A DNA stretch of 39,787 nucleotides from Candidatus Parcubacteria bacterium (GCA_003597955.1 QZJU01000001.1:1-39787); one strand, 5' to 3'. Positions 7,983-15,559 are shown, numbered from the stretch's first letter. Translations and numbers: made by a program. Notes: a model not told the origin generated them from the sequence alone.

Positions 7983-8014
7983 AGTTTTCACCTCCTTTGA
8001 TAATCGGGGAAAAA

Positions 8015-8539
8015 TTACTCCACGACCACGGTGCCTTTGACCGTCGGGTCAAAGTGGTCGTGATAACCCCAAGTTCCAAGTTTTGAAAAAGTGTAAGTAT
8101 AACTTGCGCCATTGGCGAGTGAGCCGGAATTCAAATCTGGCAAATCCGTGTGCGTCGGGTGCGGGTCGGACGCCACCTCAACCGTTCCGCCAGAAGAATT
8201 TTTCCAGGTGACGGCTGAGCCGGATTTGACGGTCAGGTTTTTGGGCGAAAAGCCCGAGCTGGTAATGGTTATGGTTGTGCTGGCCGGACTGGACGTATTA
8301 GTGTTGATGTTTTGATTCACAGCGTTGATGTTTGTGGCGTTAGTATTGGCGTTCAAATTCCCGCTGGCGTTCAAATTCTGATTTGCGGGCGACAGGTTTA
8401 CATTTAAATTTCCCCTTTCATTAATATTGCCAACCAAATCAATGGTCGCCACATTGGTATTGCTGTTGGTTGGGGCGCAAGCGGCTAAGGCTAAAGGCAG
8501 GGCAAGAATCACGGCAAAGCCTAAAAGTTTTTTTCGCAT
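8015..8539 (-). CDS. cupredoxin-domain lipoprotein with Asn-rich linker
   Basis: 174 residues. A lipoprotein signal peptide ends at LALAAC (C21 would be lipidated). An Asn-rich flexible stretch (about 24-85, NANTNATNINAV type) connects to a plastocyanin-like domain (about 88-174: SSGFSPKNLTVKSGSAVTW). At the usual C-terminal copper loop (YHCxxHP in plastocyanin-like proteins) it has YHDHFDP (H160, D161, H162), so the Cys ligand is Asp and a classical blue-copper site is not expected. The start was moved 12 codons inside the longest frame because the signal peptide begins there and AAAGGAGGTGACC precedes it. It is probably surface-anchored; function unknown beyond likely metal binding. Confidence 0.85.
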   Translation of the reverse strand: MRKKLLGFAVILALPLALAACAPTNSNTNVATIDLVGNINERGNLNVNLSPANQNLNASGNLNANTNATNINAVNQNINTNTSSPASTTITITSSGFSPKNLTVKSGSAVTWKNSSGGTVEVASDPHPTHTDLPDLNSGSLANGASYTYTFSKLGTWGYHDHFDPTVKGTVVVE

Positions 8540-8614
8540 TTTAATTTGGTCACCTCCTTTCGCTTTTTGGCGCAAACTTGCAAATTATTTAGAAAAAAAC
8601 CTAAAAACCCTTAT

Positions 8615-8833
8615 CTAGGGCACTAATTGCTTGCCATCTTCGCTAATGACGATTATCGCCTGGGTCGGGCAAGACTTAGCCGCTTCAATAATCGTCGCAT
8701 CGTCGTTGCCGGTTGCGTTTTTCACCACGGCTTTGCCTTCGCCGTCAAGTTCAAAGACTTCAGGTGCCACGGCCACGCAAGTGGCGGCGGAAATGCACTT
8801 TTCTCGGTCGACTGTAATGCTTTTAAAAGGCAT
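8615..8833 (-). CDS. single-cluster ferredoxin
   Basis: 72 residues, a short soluble electron carrier. The cluster ligands are C13 and C19 in CISAATC and C55 in SCPTQAI. In four-Cys relatives the motif is CxxCxxC; here the middle position is A16, so a [3Fe-4S] cluster, or a [4Fe-4S] with a non-Cys ligand, is expected. The APEVFELDGEGKAVV segment is typical of the single-cluster family that serves P450s and other oxygenases. It follows sufU by 73 nt on the same strand, so it may be made together with the assembly machinery that supplies its cluster. Confidence 0.9.
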   Translation of the reverse strand: MPFKSITVDREKCISAATCVAVAPEVFELDGEGKAVVKNATGNDDATIIEAAKSCPTQAIIVISEDGKQLVP

Positions 8834-8906
8834 AAATTTTTTTAAAAAAGATTAAGACGGTTTTAAAGATAAATAAAGAATATCGAAAATACTTTTAAGT
8901 GGCAAA

Positions 8907-9275
8907 TTACTTTTTGGTTAGAGCTTGCTTTAAAGCTTCAACGCTTAAGGTCGCGCATTTTTGTCTGGACGGATTCAGTTTTTCGCCCACGATTCTGTAA
9001 ATGTCCTTAACCCCAAGCTTATTTATCTCAGTTAATTTCTTACCAATCAACATTTCAGAAAGCAAAGAGGCCGAAGCTTGGGAAAGCGCGCAGCCTTCGC
9101 CCTGCCACTTCACCTCTTTCACCCGGCCGGCGGAATCCAATTTTAAAAACCATTCAACTCGATCACCGCAAACAATATTGTCTTCAGCGCCGTTTATATC
9201 TGGGTCTTTCAATTTGCCGAAATTCCTGGGGTTTTTATAATGGTCAATAATAATTTCGCGGTAAAGTTCGGACAT
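8907..9275 (-). CDS. sufU: SufU/IscU-type Fe-S scaffold or sulfur acceptor
   Basis: 122 residues. Receives sulfur from SufS in Fe-S cluster assembly. The three conserved Cys are present: C36 in NIVCGD (with D38), C62 in GEGCALSQAS and C107 in RQKCATLS. The extra residues between the second and third Cys are typical of SufU as against IscU, and fit a partner SufS next door. It follows sufS after 93 nt that hold a possible promoter of its own. Confidence 0.92.
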   Translation of the reverse strand: MSELYREIIIDHYKNPRNFGKLKDPDINGAEDNIVCGDRVEWFLKLDSAGRVKEVKWQGEGCALSQASASLLSEMLIGKKLTEINKLGVKDIYRIVGEKLNPSRQKCATLSVEALKQALTKK

Positions 9276-9302
9276 ATTTTAAAAAGGATATTTGTCTTTC
9301 CG

Positions 9303-9332
9303 AAAATAGTCGAGAAAAATCTTTTATGTCAA
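9303..9332 (-). promoter_or_regulatory. possible internal promoter for sufU
   Basis: In the sufS-sufU gap the minus strand reads TTGACA (9327-9332), 18 nt, TATTTT (9303-9308), giving a leader of about 20 nt. No Shine-Dalgarno is visible before sufU. Confidence 0.45.
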
Positions 9333-9368
9333 TCCAGAATTATAGCGCCAATCCGTATCTCCAAATAA

Positions 9369-10601
9369 TTACAGCTTAAAGACTTTTTTGGCTTTCTCAA
9401 TCGCGTCCAAAAACGCGTCAGCTTCGGCAAGGGTGTTGTAAAAGTAAAAACTCGCCCGGGTCGCGGCCGGTTTGCCCAGAGCTGACAGCATAGGCTGGGC
9501 GCACATATGCCCAGCGCGAATCGCAATTCCGGCTTCGTCGAAAATCGAAGCCAGGTCGTGGGGGTGCAAGCCATCAAGCCAAAAAGAAAAAATCGCGCCC
9601 CGATTTTTTGATACTTCGGAGATGCCAAAAATATTTAGCCCCGCAATGGCTTTTAATTTCGGGATGACATATTCCACCAGTTTTTGCTCATGCTGCCAGA
9701 TATTTTTCATGCCCAAATCATTCAAATAATCAATCGCCGCCGCTAAACCGATTGCGCCAACGACATTGGGCGTACCCGCTTCAAATTTCCAGGGCACTGC
9801 ATTCCAAGTCGCCTCGGTTTGGGTCACATTTTTTATCATATCGCCCCCGCCTAAGATAGGCTCTGTGGCTTCCAAAATTTCCTGTTTCGCCCACAAAACC
9901 CCGATGCCGGTCGGACCCAGCATTTTATGGCCAGAAAAAGCGTAAAAATCCGCGTTCAACTTCTGCACATCCACGGGCAGATGCGGTGCGGCCTGACAGC
10001 CGTCAACCAAAACCTTTGCGCCGACTTGGTGCGCTTGCCCAATGATTTCCACTAGCGGGTTGACAGTGCCCAAGAGGTTTGACATATGCCCCACGCAAAC
10101 CAACTTAAGCTTGGAGCTTAATAAATTCGGTAATTTGTTCAAATCCAAAATTCCTTTTTCGGGCAAAGTTGGCAGGAATTTTAATTCCAAACCGCGCTCT
10201 TTAGCCAAGATCTGCCAAGGCACGATATTAGAATGATGTTCCATTTCGGTCGTCAAAATTTCATCGCCGGCTTTCAGGTTCTGTCGCGCCCAAGTCAAGG
10301 CCACCAAATTAATGCTTTCCGTGGCGTTTCGCGTAAAAATAATCTCGCTTTCCGAACCCGCGTTTATAAATTTTGCCGCACTTTTTCTGGCATTTTCATA
10401 AAGCGCCGTAGCCTCCTCGCTTAAGGCGTAAATGCCGCGGTGGACATTGGCGTTGTGTTTAAGCAAAAAATCCTCCATGGCCCTAACCACGGTCAACGGT
10501 TTTTGCGAAGTCGCCGCATTATCCAAATACACCAATTTTTTCCCGTTAATTCGGCGAGCCAGAATTGGAAAATCCTTTTGGTATTTTTTAGGGTCCAACA
10601 T
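9369..10601 (-). CDS. sufS: SufS-type cysteine desulfurase
   Basis: 410 residues, PLP enzyme that takes sulfur from L-cysteine and passes it on as a persulfide. Visible marks are YLDNAATSQKP near the N-terminus, the PLP-lysine in FSGHKMLGPTG (K226), the His pair EHHSN (122-123) and the active-site Cys in RAGHMCAQP (C367). The group II (SufS) form is supported by the RAGHMCAQP loop and by the adjacent sufU. It is the first gene of the sufS-sufU-fdx run and has its own promoter, because the rest of the suf operon is separated from it by plus-strand genes. Confidence 0.95.
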   Translation of the reverse strand: MLDPKKYQKDFPILARRINGKKLVYLDNAATSQKPLTVVRAMEDFLLKHNANVHRGIYALSEEATALYENARKSAAKFINAGSESEIIFTRNATESINLVALTWARQNLKAGDEILTTEMEHHSNIVPWQILAKERGLELKFLPTLPEKGILDLNKLPNLLSSKLKLVCVGHMSNLLGTVNPLVEIIGQAHQVGAKVLVDGCQAAPHLPVDVQKLNADFYAFSGHKMLGPTGIGVLWAKQEILEATEPILGGGDMIKNVTQTEATWNAVPWKFEAGTPNVVGAIGLAAAIDYLNDLGMKNIWQHEQKLVEYVIPKLKAIAGLNIFGISEVSKNRGAIFSFWLDGLHPHDLASIFDEAGIAIRAGHMCAQPMLSALGKPAATRASFYFYNTLAEADAFLDAIEKAKKVFKL

Positions 10602-10609
10602 TGTTTCTC

Positions 10610-10638
10610 ATTCTAGCATTGGTTTTGGGGTAAAACAA
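10610..10638 (-). promoter_or_regulatory. sufS promoter, probably leaderless
   Basis: Minus-strand TTGTTT (10633-10638), 17 nt, TAGAAT (10610-10615). The -10 ends only 8 nt before the sufS ATG, so transcription would start at or next to the start codon. Confidence 0.6.
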
Positions 10639-10651
10639 ATTGCCTTTAGGC

Positions 10652-10764
10652 TTGACCCCGCACCACTTTCCAGTCAAATGCCGTTAGTGTTTTAAGATAT
10701 TCAACCTGGCAAATATCTTATAACTTTTTTAAAGTTTTATTTGGAAAGTGGTGCGGGGTTGACT
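10652..10764. repeat. palindromic repeat element, copy 1
   Basis: An 18-bp perfect inverted repeat (ACCCCGCACCACTTTCCA at 10655-10672, complement at 10742-10759) encloses two smaller hairpins: TAAGATATT/AATATCTTA (10693-10701 with 10712-10720) and AACTTT/AAAGTT (10722-10727 with 10731-10736). The outer ends differ: TTGACCCCGC on the left and, read inwards on the other strand, GTCAACCCCGC on the right. The same two ends occur in the element at 23783-23833. It resembles REP/RAYT-type palindromes or a miniature inverted-repeat element; no transposase is present in the window. Confidence 0.75.
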
Positions 10765-10787
10765 TTTTATGAAGACTGTGTTAATTT
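10759..10787 (+). promoter_or_regulatory. promoter of the plus-strand island, -35 inside the repeat element
   Basis: TTGACT (10759-10764) forms the right end of the palindromic element; 17 nt later is TAATTT (10782-10787), a weak -10 preceded by TGT (extended -10 type). The response-regulator gene starts 43 nt downstream. Confidence 0.5.
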
Positions 10788-10829
10788 TTCAGGAAACTAA
10801 TAAAGAACCTTCCAAAAAGGAGCAAACTT

Positions 10830-11207
10830 ATGTCTAAGCAAAGCCAACCAAAGGTTTTGATCATCGACGATGAACCGCTTCTGCAGGAAAGTGAAGCGGA
10901 ATTCGCCAAACTTTGCGGTTATGACACGGTCTGCGCGACCAGCGCGGACGAGGCAATACACCTATTTTTAATCCAAGGACCTTTTAAATTCATTGTCTGC
11001 GACTTCGACCTGCATGGGTTAAGCGGGGTGGATTTGGCCGTAAGGATTCAAAACATGGCTAACAATAAATGCCCGCGAATAATCATGACCTCGGGTTCTC
11101 TCCAGCTTTTACATGATGCCATTGAAAGATCGGGGCTTAGAGTTTTCAAAACTTTTGGCAAGCCTTACGACGCCCAGGAGTTTATGGCGGCTCTCGAGCC
11201 CTACTAA
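10830..11207 (+). CDS. stand-alone response-regulator receiver
   Basis: 125 residues, one CheY-like receiver domain with no output domain. The acidic pocket is D13-D14 (LIIDDEP), the phosphorylated Asp is D58 (IVCDFD), the switch Thr is T87 (IMTSGS) and the conserved Lys is K111 (FGKPYD), so phosphorylation should work. AAGGAG lies at a normal distance before the ATG. No histidine kinase is nearby. It is followed after 20 nt by a membrane protein gene, and the pair probably forms one transcript. Confidence 0.92.
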   Translation: MSKQSQPKVLIIDDEPLLQESEAEFAKLCGYDTVCATSADEAIHLFLIQGPFKFIVCDFDLHGLSGVDLAVRIQNMANNKCPRIIMTSGSLQLLHDAIERSGLRVFKTFGKPYDAQEFMAALEPY

Positions 11208-11227
11208 CCACAGCTAAAGGAGGAAAT

Positions 11228-11743
11228 TTGTTACAAGAAATTTACTCTTGGGTAATGCTGTTTATAAAATGGGAGGAATCCGTCCGGAATTGGAAAGCCA
11301 TGGACCGCAGCTATGAATACGTGGTCTTCGCCTGCATTCTCCACGGCTTTGTCTACATTGGCACGGTCTGGGGGCTGTTCGCTGGCTTTATCCGGGTCGG
11401 CCGTTTGCTGGTCAGGAAGGTTAGGGCGATTCTGTGGAAAAAAGGCTGGTGGCCAAAATTTTTCCCGCGCGGGAATTGGAACGGCAAAGCCAAAACTAAG
11501 CCTTCCCGGTTTCGGCAAAAAGCCCACAACCTCGCGGTCTGGCTGGCGCAGTCAAAAATAGGCACCTATTTCAGATATGTCGTGCTCTTCTTGATCGCCG
11601 CTACGCCGGTTTTGCCCCTGACCGAATATGTGGCCATTGCCTTTGCCAGACTCACTAAAACCAAATTCGGTTTTTGGGTGATCATGACGGGTTTAAGCAC
11701 CAAAGTCTTGGTGACAGTATGGTTCATGTATTACGCTATTTAA
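11228..11743 (+). CDS. membrane protein of unknown function
   Basis: 171 residues. I see hydrophobic segments at about 30-55 (FACILHGFVYIGTVWGLFAGF), 115-135 (YVVLFLIAATPVLPLTEYVAI) and 148-168, separated by a strongly basic cytoplasmic stretch (about 60-100). The frame starts with TTG just after AAAGGAGG, a close spacing; an ATG nine codons further in is the alternative. The TPVLPLTEY segment recalls half-sites of DedA/VTT-type membrane proteins, but the match is too weak for a call. It follows the receiver gene by 20 nt and ends in a terminator. Confidence 0.7.
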   Translation: MLQEIYSWVMLFIKWEESVRNWKAMDRSYEYVVFACILHGFVYIGTVWGLFAGFIRVGRLLVRKVRAILWKKGWWPKFFPRGNWNGKAKTKPSRFRQKAHNLAVWLAQSKIGTYFRYVVLFLIAATPVLPLTEYVAIAFARLTKTKFGFWVIMTGLSTKVLVTVWFMYYAI

Positions 11744-11777
11744 AAGGCATTTGTTTTTTTAAACAAATGCCTTTTTT
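11742..11777 (+). terminator. intrinsic terminator
   Basis: A 15-bp stem AAAAGGCATTTGTTT (11742-11756) with AAACAAATGCCTTTT (11761-11775) begins inside the stop codon of the membrane-protein gene and ends in a T-run. Confidence 0.85.
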
Positions 11778-11843
11778 GACAAAAAATTTTACGGTGATAA
11801 GTTGAGGCCATCAAAAATGCACTTTTTATCTTAAGGAGGCGGT

Positions 11844-12020
11844 ATGCAATTCTTAGAACCTGGGGTAAGTGAAAGAATCGAATTTATTTTAAAAGGCATT
11901 GCGATTGAAGCCGTGATCATTCTTGGTCTTGCCTGTGCCCTATTAATGGCTATGGAAATTTGGGATCGTTTTTTTGCCGAGCCCGATAGTTTGCAAACTA
12001 ATGAAAATAAGCCTTCCTGA
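11844..12020 (+). CDS. 58-residue single-helix membrane protein
   Basis: The frame begins MQFLEPGVSERIEF, has one hydrophobic helix (about 14-37, including IAIEAVIILGLACALLMAM) and ends with a polar tail (DRFFAEPDSLQTNENKPS). Evidence for a real gene: AAGGAGGCGGT directly before the ATG, and a strong terminator 20 nt after the stop. It is separated from the membrane protein upstream by a terminator, so it may have its own promoter, which I could not identify with confidence. No family recognised. Confidence 0.7.
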   Translation: MQFLEPGVSERIEFILKGIAIEAVIILGLACALLMAMEIWDRFFAEPDSLQTNENKPS

Positions 12021-12039
12021 CGAATGCATCTCAATTTCT

Positions 12040-12072
12040 AAAGACCGATTTTTAATTCGAATCGGTCTTTTT
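12040..12072 (+). terminator. intrinsic terminator
   Basis: An 11-bp perfect stem AAAGACCGATT (12040-12050) with AATCGGTCTTT (12060-12070) runs into T residues; it ends the 58-residue gene. Confidence 0.85.
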
Positions 12073-12153
12073 AAAAAATTTTTACAAATAGAAAACAAAA
12101 GGATAATGTCAATCTGCCTTTCAGAAGGACCCTCCGAAAGTCGTTTGAAGGCC

Positions 12154-12197
12154 GGGCTTAGTACAGGTCTTAATAACCTGGAACAGCCCTATTTTTT
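12154..12197 (+). terminator. terminator-like two-part hairpin at the end of sufD
   Basis: GGGCT (12154-12158) pairs with AGCCC (12185-12189) and CAGGT (12164-12168) with ACCTG (12176-12180); ATTTTTTATTTT follows. On the plus strand it would stop read-through into the convergent sufD gene. Confidence 0.5.
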
Positions 12198-12954
12198 ATT
12201 TTGGTAAAAATTTCTGGCAAAATGCTTTGGGCAAGCGGTTTAAGGCCGGGGTTAAAAAACCCACAATCAATAAATTCTTGGCATCGATTTGATTTAAACC
12301 CCGAGACTGCAGGTAAAATACCTGCTCGGCATTAATCTGGCTGGTGACCGAGCCGTGCGAAGCTTTCACATCATTGGCGGAAATTTCCAAGGTCGGGTTA
12401 GAAAGCGCCTGGGCTTGGTCCAATAAAAGGACTTCATCGCGGTAATAACTTTGGGTTTTCTGCGCATGCTTTTCAGTCTTAATCAATCCCGCAAAAGCAC
12501 CGCTGGCTTGGCCCTGGTAAACGCCTTTTACCAAAACATTTCCGGTGGTGTTGGGCGCGCGATGGTGCATGACAATTTCGCAAGCTTGGCGGGCCTGGTT
12601 CTCGCCCCGGTATAAGCCGGTCACCAGGCAGCTTGCGCCCGGCGCTAAAAAATTGATGGTTATACGCGTGCCGATTTCTTTGCCGCCGAAAAGGTTTTCC
12701 ACCAAATTTAATTCTGCCTCGGCCTGCAGATTAATCTGCAAATCTAAAAAATTCCGGGTTTTGGCTTTCTGAAACTCGCCCAAGATCAGCACTTCGGCTT
12801 TGGCGCCGGGCGCCAATTCTAGCCTAAAACTTTGCCAGCCGGAAGTTCTTTCCAAAATTCGAGTTGGTTTGTCTGCCCGGTTCAGATGAATCTGTTTCTG
12901 GCTTTTGGGCAGATCCGCCAGGCTTTCAAAAAATTTTTGAGTTAAGCTTGGCAT
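12196..12954 (-). CDS. sufD: SufD, Fe-S assembly scaffold subunit
   Basis: 252 residues, shorter than most SufD proteins. Forms the SufBC2D scaffold complex with SufB and SufC in the cytoplasm. The C-terminal part carries the family's beta-helix core: MHHRAPNTTGNVLVKGVY, SNPTLEISANDVKASHGS and EQVFYLQSRGLNQIDAKNLL. The N-terminal helical region is short (about 1-50), and the shortening lies there. It begins 8 nt after sufB and is the last gene of the rrf2-sufC-sufB-sufD unit; sufS and sufU, which usually follow, are 1.6 kb away beyond the plus-strand genes. Confidence 0.93.
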   Translation of the reverse strand: MPSLTQKFFESLADLPKSQKQIHLNRADKPTRILERTSGWQSFRLELAPGAKAEVLILGEFQKAKTRNFLDLQINLQAEAELNLVENLFGGKEIGTRITINFLAPGASCLVTGLYRGENQARQACEIVMHHRAPNTTGNVLVKGVYQGQASGAFAGLIKTEKHAQKTQSYYRDEVLLLDQAQALSNPTLEISANDVKASHGSVTSQINAEQVFYLQSRGLNQIDAKNLLIVGFLTPALNRLPKAFCQKFLPK

Positions 12955-12962
12955 ATGCTTTT

Positions 12963-14366
12963 TTAACCTACGCTGCCTTCCATTTCCAGCTTGATCAAGC
13001 GATTAAGCTCGATGGCGTATTCCAAAGGCAGTTCTTTGGCGATCGGCTCTATAAAACCCTGGACTATCAAATTCCGCGCTTCCGCTTCGGAAATGCCCCG
13101 GGACTGCAAATAAAAAAGCTGTTCTTCGCCCAATTTACCCACCGAGGCTTCGTGCGCAACGGAAACCCGGGGCTCTTTAATGTCCATGGTCGGGTAGGTG
13201 TCGGAGCGCGAGGTTTCATCCATAAGCAAGGCGTCGCACACCACCGAGGACCGACAATTTTTCATGCCTTTAGGCACCTTGACCATGCCGCGGTAGCTGG
13301 TCCGGCCAGTTTCTTTGGAAATGGATTTGGAAATTATGGTGGAGCTGGTGTTGGGCGCGCCGTGAATGGCTTTTCCGCCCGCGTCTTGGTGCTGCCCAGC
13401 TGAAGCAAAAGCGATTGAAAGTACATCGCCCTTGGCGCCTGGGCCAAGCAAATACACGCTGGGATATTTCATGGTCAGTTTGCTGCCTAAATTTCCGTCC
13501 ACCCATTCCATGGTGGCGTTTTCATAAACAAAGGCGCGTTTAGTCACCAGATTGTAAACATTTTTCGACCAATTTTGCACCGTGGTGTAACGAAAACGGG
13601 CGCCGGGTTTGACGATTATTTCTACCACAGCCGCGTGCAAAGAATCCGCCGCGTAAATCGGGGCAGTGCAGCCTTCCACATAATGCGCGAAGCTCCCCTC
13701 TTCCGCAATGATTAAAGTTCTTTCAAACTGGCCGACCTTTTCCGCGTTAATCCGAAAATAAGCCTGCAAAGGGATTTCCACATTCACGCCCTTGGGAATG
13801 TACACAAAGCTGCCGCCGCTCCACACTGCGGTATTCAGCGCGGCAAATTTATTGTCGCCGCTGGGGATGACGCGGCCGAAATATTCTTTAATAATCTCCG
13901 GGTGGGTTTTCAAGGCCGTGTCCATGTCCAAAAAAATCACTCCTTGCTTTTCCAGTTGTTTTTGCAGGGAATGGTAAACCGCCACGGATTCGTATTGAGC
14001 CATGACCCCGGCTAGGTATTTTTGTTCGGCTTGGGGTATGCCGATTTTTTCGTAAGTTTTTCGAATTGCGGCCGGCACATCAGACCAGGACCGCGCCACC
14101 CGGTCAGACGGAGTTAAAAAATAGCGAATTTGGTTAAAATCGATTTCCCGCAAATTCCCGCCCCATGCCGGTAGGGGTTTTTGTTTGAAAAATTCATAAG
14201 CCAAAAGCCGCTTTTCCAACATCCAAGCCGGTTCATTTTTTAGGTGCGAAATTTCTTTTATGACTTTTTCGGAAAGCCCTGGCTTAAGAATGTGCTTGTA
14301 TTCAATCTGGTCAGCGTTAAAAACCCGATCAATCTTTTGCGAAGCCGGATTTTTTTTAATTGGCAT
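12963..14366 (-). CDS. sufB: SufB, Fe-S assembly scaffold subunit
   Basis: 467 residues, the normal family length. SufB carries the nascent cluster in the SufBC2D complex. Typical segments are [21 protein letters not shown], the tract [19 protein letters not shown] and [18 protein letters not shown], followed by [20 protein letters not shown]. It starts 3 nt after sufC and precedes sufD by 8 nt, so the three genes are tightly coupled. Confidence 0.96.
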   Translation of the reverse strand: MPIKKNPASQKIDRVFNADQIEYKHILKPGLSEKVIKEISHLKNEPAWMLEKRLLAYEFFKQKPLPAWGGNLREIDFNQIRYFLTPSDRVARSWSDVPAAIRKTYEKIGIPQAEQKYLAGVMAQYESVAVYHSLQKQLEKQGVIFLDMDTALKTHPEIIKEYFGRVIPSGDNKFAALNTAVWSGGSFVYIPKGVNVEIPLQAYFRINAEKVGQFERTLIIAEEGSFAHYVEGCTAPIYAADSLHAAVVEIIVKPGARFRYTTVQNWSKNVYNLVTKRAFVYENATMEWVDGNLGSKLTMKYPSVYLLGPGAKGDVLSIAFASAGQHQDAGGKAIHGAPNTSSTIISKSISKETGRTSYRGMVKVPKGMKNCRSSVVCDALLMDETSRSDTYPTMDIKEPRVSVAHEASVGKLGEEQLFYLQSRGISEAEARNLIVQGFIEPIAKELPLEYAIELNRLIKLEMEGSVG

Positions 14367-14369
14367 AAA

Positions 14370-15098
14370 TTACTTCAATAAATCCCCGTAGCCCCGGCTT
14401 TCAATTTGCCGGGCGAGTTTCCGATCGCCTGAGGCTATCAAGCGGCCATTGGCTAATATATGAGTGCGATCCGGCAAAAGGTGTTTAAGAATACGGAAAT
14501 AGTGCGTGATGACAATGCAGCCCGTCCCCTGTTTCTGCGCCAGCTTAATACCCTTGGCCACCAACTTCAAGGCATCGATATCCAGACCGGAATCGGTTTC
14601 GTCCAAAACCGCATATTTGGGTTTTAGCATCAATAATTGCAGAATTTCCATGCGTTTCTTTTCGCCGCCGGAAAAACCTTCGTTAATCGAACGACTTTGG
14701 AATTCGGGCTTAATCTTCAGTAGGTTCATAAGTTTTTCCAAACTCCTTTGGAATTTCAAAAGGTTCACATCGCCCTGCAGGGCTTTCAGGCTGGAACGCA
14801 AGAAATTTCTGACCGTCACTCCGTTTATTTCCACGGGATACTGAAAAGACAAAAATAGGCCGGCGCGGGCGCGTTCGTCCGGCGAAGCTTTGGTTATGAT
14901 TTTATTGTCCAAAATGACCTTACCCTGGCTTATGCTATAACGGGGATGGCCCATGAGCGCGTAAGCCAGCGTAGACTTTCCCGAACCATTCGGGCCCATG
15001 AGCGCGTGGATTTCACCTGGCTTAACTTCCAGGCTAAAATCCTGCAAAATCAATTTACCTTCAACTTTTACTTTCAGGTTGAGGATTTTTAAAGACAT
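14370..15098 (-). CDS. sufC: SufC, ABC-type ATPase of Fe-S assembly
   Basis: 242 residues. Soluble ABC ATPase that drives conformational change of SufBD. Walker A is GPNGSGKST, the signature is FSGGEKKRMEI (the SufC form of LSGGQ) and Walker B is YAVLDETDSGLD with the SufC-typical ETDSGLD. I chose the start MSLKILNLKV, 4 nt after the regulator's stop codon; the longer frame needs an ATT-type start inside the regulator gene. Confidence 0.96.
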   Translation of the reverse strand: MSLKILNLKVKVEGKLILQDFSLEVKPGEIHALMGPNGSGKSTLAYALMGHPRYSISQGKVILDNKIITKASPDERARAGLFLSFQYPVEINGVTVRNFLRSSLKALQGDVNLLKFQRSLEKLMNLLKIKPEFQSRSINEGFSGGEKKRMEILQLLMLKPKYAVLDETDSGLDIDALKLVAKGIKLAQKQGTGCIVITHYFRILKHLLPDRTHILANGRLIASGDRKLARQIESRGYGDLLK

Positions 15099-15102
15099 GG
15101 CT

Positions 15103-15495
15103 TTATTTAAAATCCGCAATAGTATAATGCTTTAACACATTCAGCAGCTGCTTTTGCATTATCACCCAGTTTCCGCGCATGCAACAGTCTTTTTCGTGCG
15201 GACAGTAACCATTCTTTTTAGTGCACCGCGTCGGCGCCATTTCGCCCTCAAAAAGTTCAATGATATCAATCACGCGAATGCTTCGGGGCGATTTAGCCAA
15301 AGCATAACCGCCCTGAATGCCCTCCCGGCTTTTTAGATAGCCGGCTTTTTTCAAACTCACGGCCAAACGGCTGACATAACGATAAGGCAAATGAAAGTCT
15401 TTGGCCAATAAACGGAGAGACCAAAAATCTTTTTGCCGAGCCAAAGCGACCAAAAGAATTAAAGCGTAATCGGTTCGGGTGGAAAAAAGCGCCAT
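15103..15495 (-). CDS. Rrf2/IscR-type Fe-S-responsive regulator
   Basis: 130 residues. A winged helix-turn-helix (about 1-65) is followed by the Cys motif C91, C98, C104/C105, close in spacing to the three Cys that hold the [2Fe-2S] cluster of IscR. It probably senses Fe-S status and controls the suf genes that follow: sufC starts 4 nt after its stop. A palindrome over its own -10 box points to autoregulation. SufR of cyanobacteria belongs to another family, so the IscR comparison is the better one. Confidence 0.92.
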   Translation of the reverse strand: MALFSTRTDYALILLVALARQKDFWSLRLLAKDFHLPYRYVSRLAVSLKKAGYLKSREGIQGGYALAKSPRSIRVIDIIELFEGEMAPTRCTKKNGYCPHEKDCCMRGNWVIMQKQLLNVLKHYTIADFK

Positions 15496-15520
15496 AAATT
15501 TTTTAAAACTCTAAAAATTA

Positions 15521-15559
15521 AACTCCCACTATTATAGAGGGAGTTAACCAAGGTGTCAA
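15521..15559 (-). promoter_or_regulatory. suf promoter with palindromic operator
   Basis: A perfect consensus promoter on the minus strand: TTGACA (15554-15559), 17 nt, TATAAT (15531-15536). The inverted repeat AACTCCC-N11-GGGAGTT (15521-15545) is centred on the -10 box, the expected place for repression by the Rrf2-type regulator encoded next. The leader is about 28 nt and has no clear Shine-Dalgarno sequence. Confidence 0.85.

Noticed and set aside
7726-8112. 128-codon minus-strand frame across the deoA upstream region
   Set aside because: It runs through a strong terminator, the 25-residue gene and the end of the lipoprotein gene in another frame, and has no start signal.
12106-12207. 33-codon plus-strand frame (starts MSICLSEGPSES) with a weak AAAGGATA before it
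   Set aside because: It runs through a terminator hairpin and into the end of sufD; nothing else supports translation.
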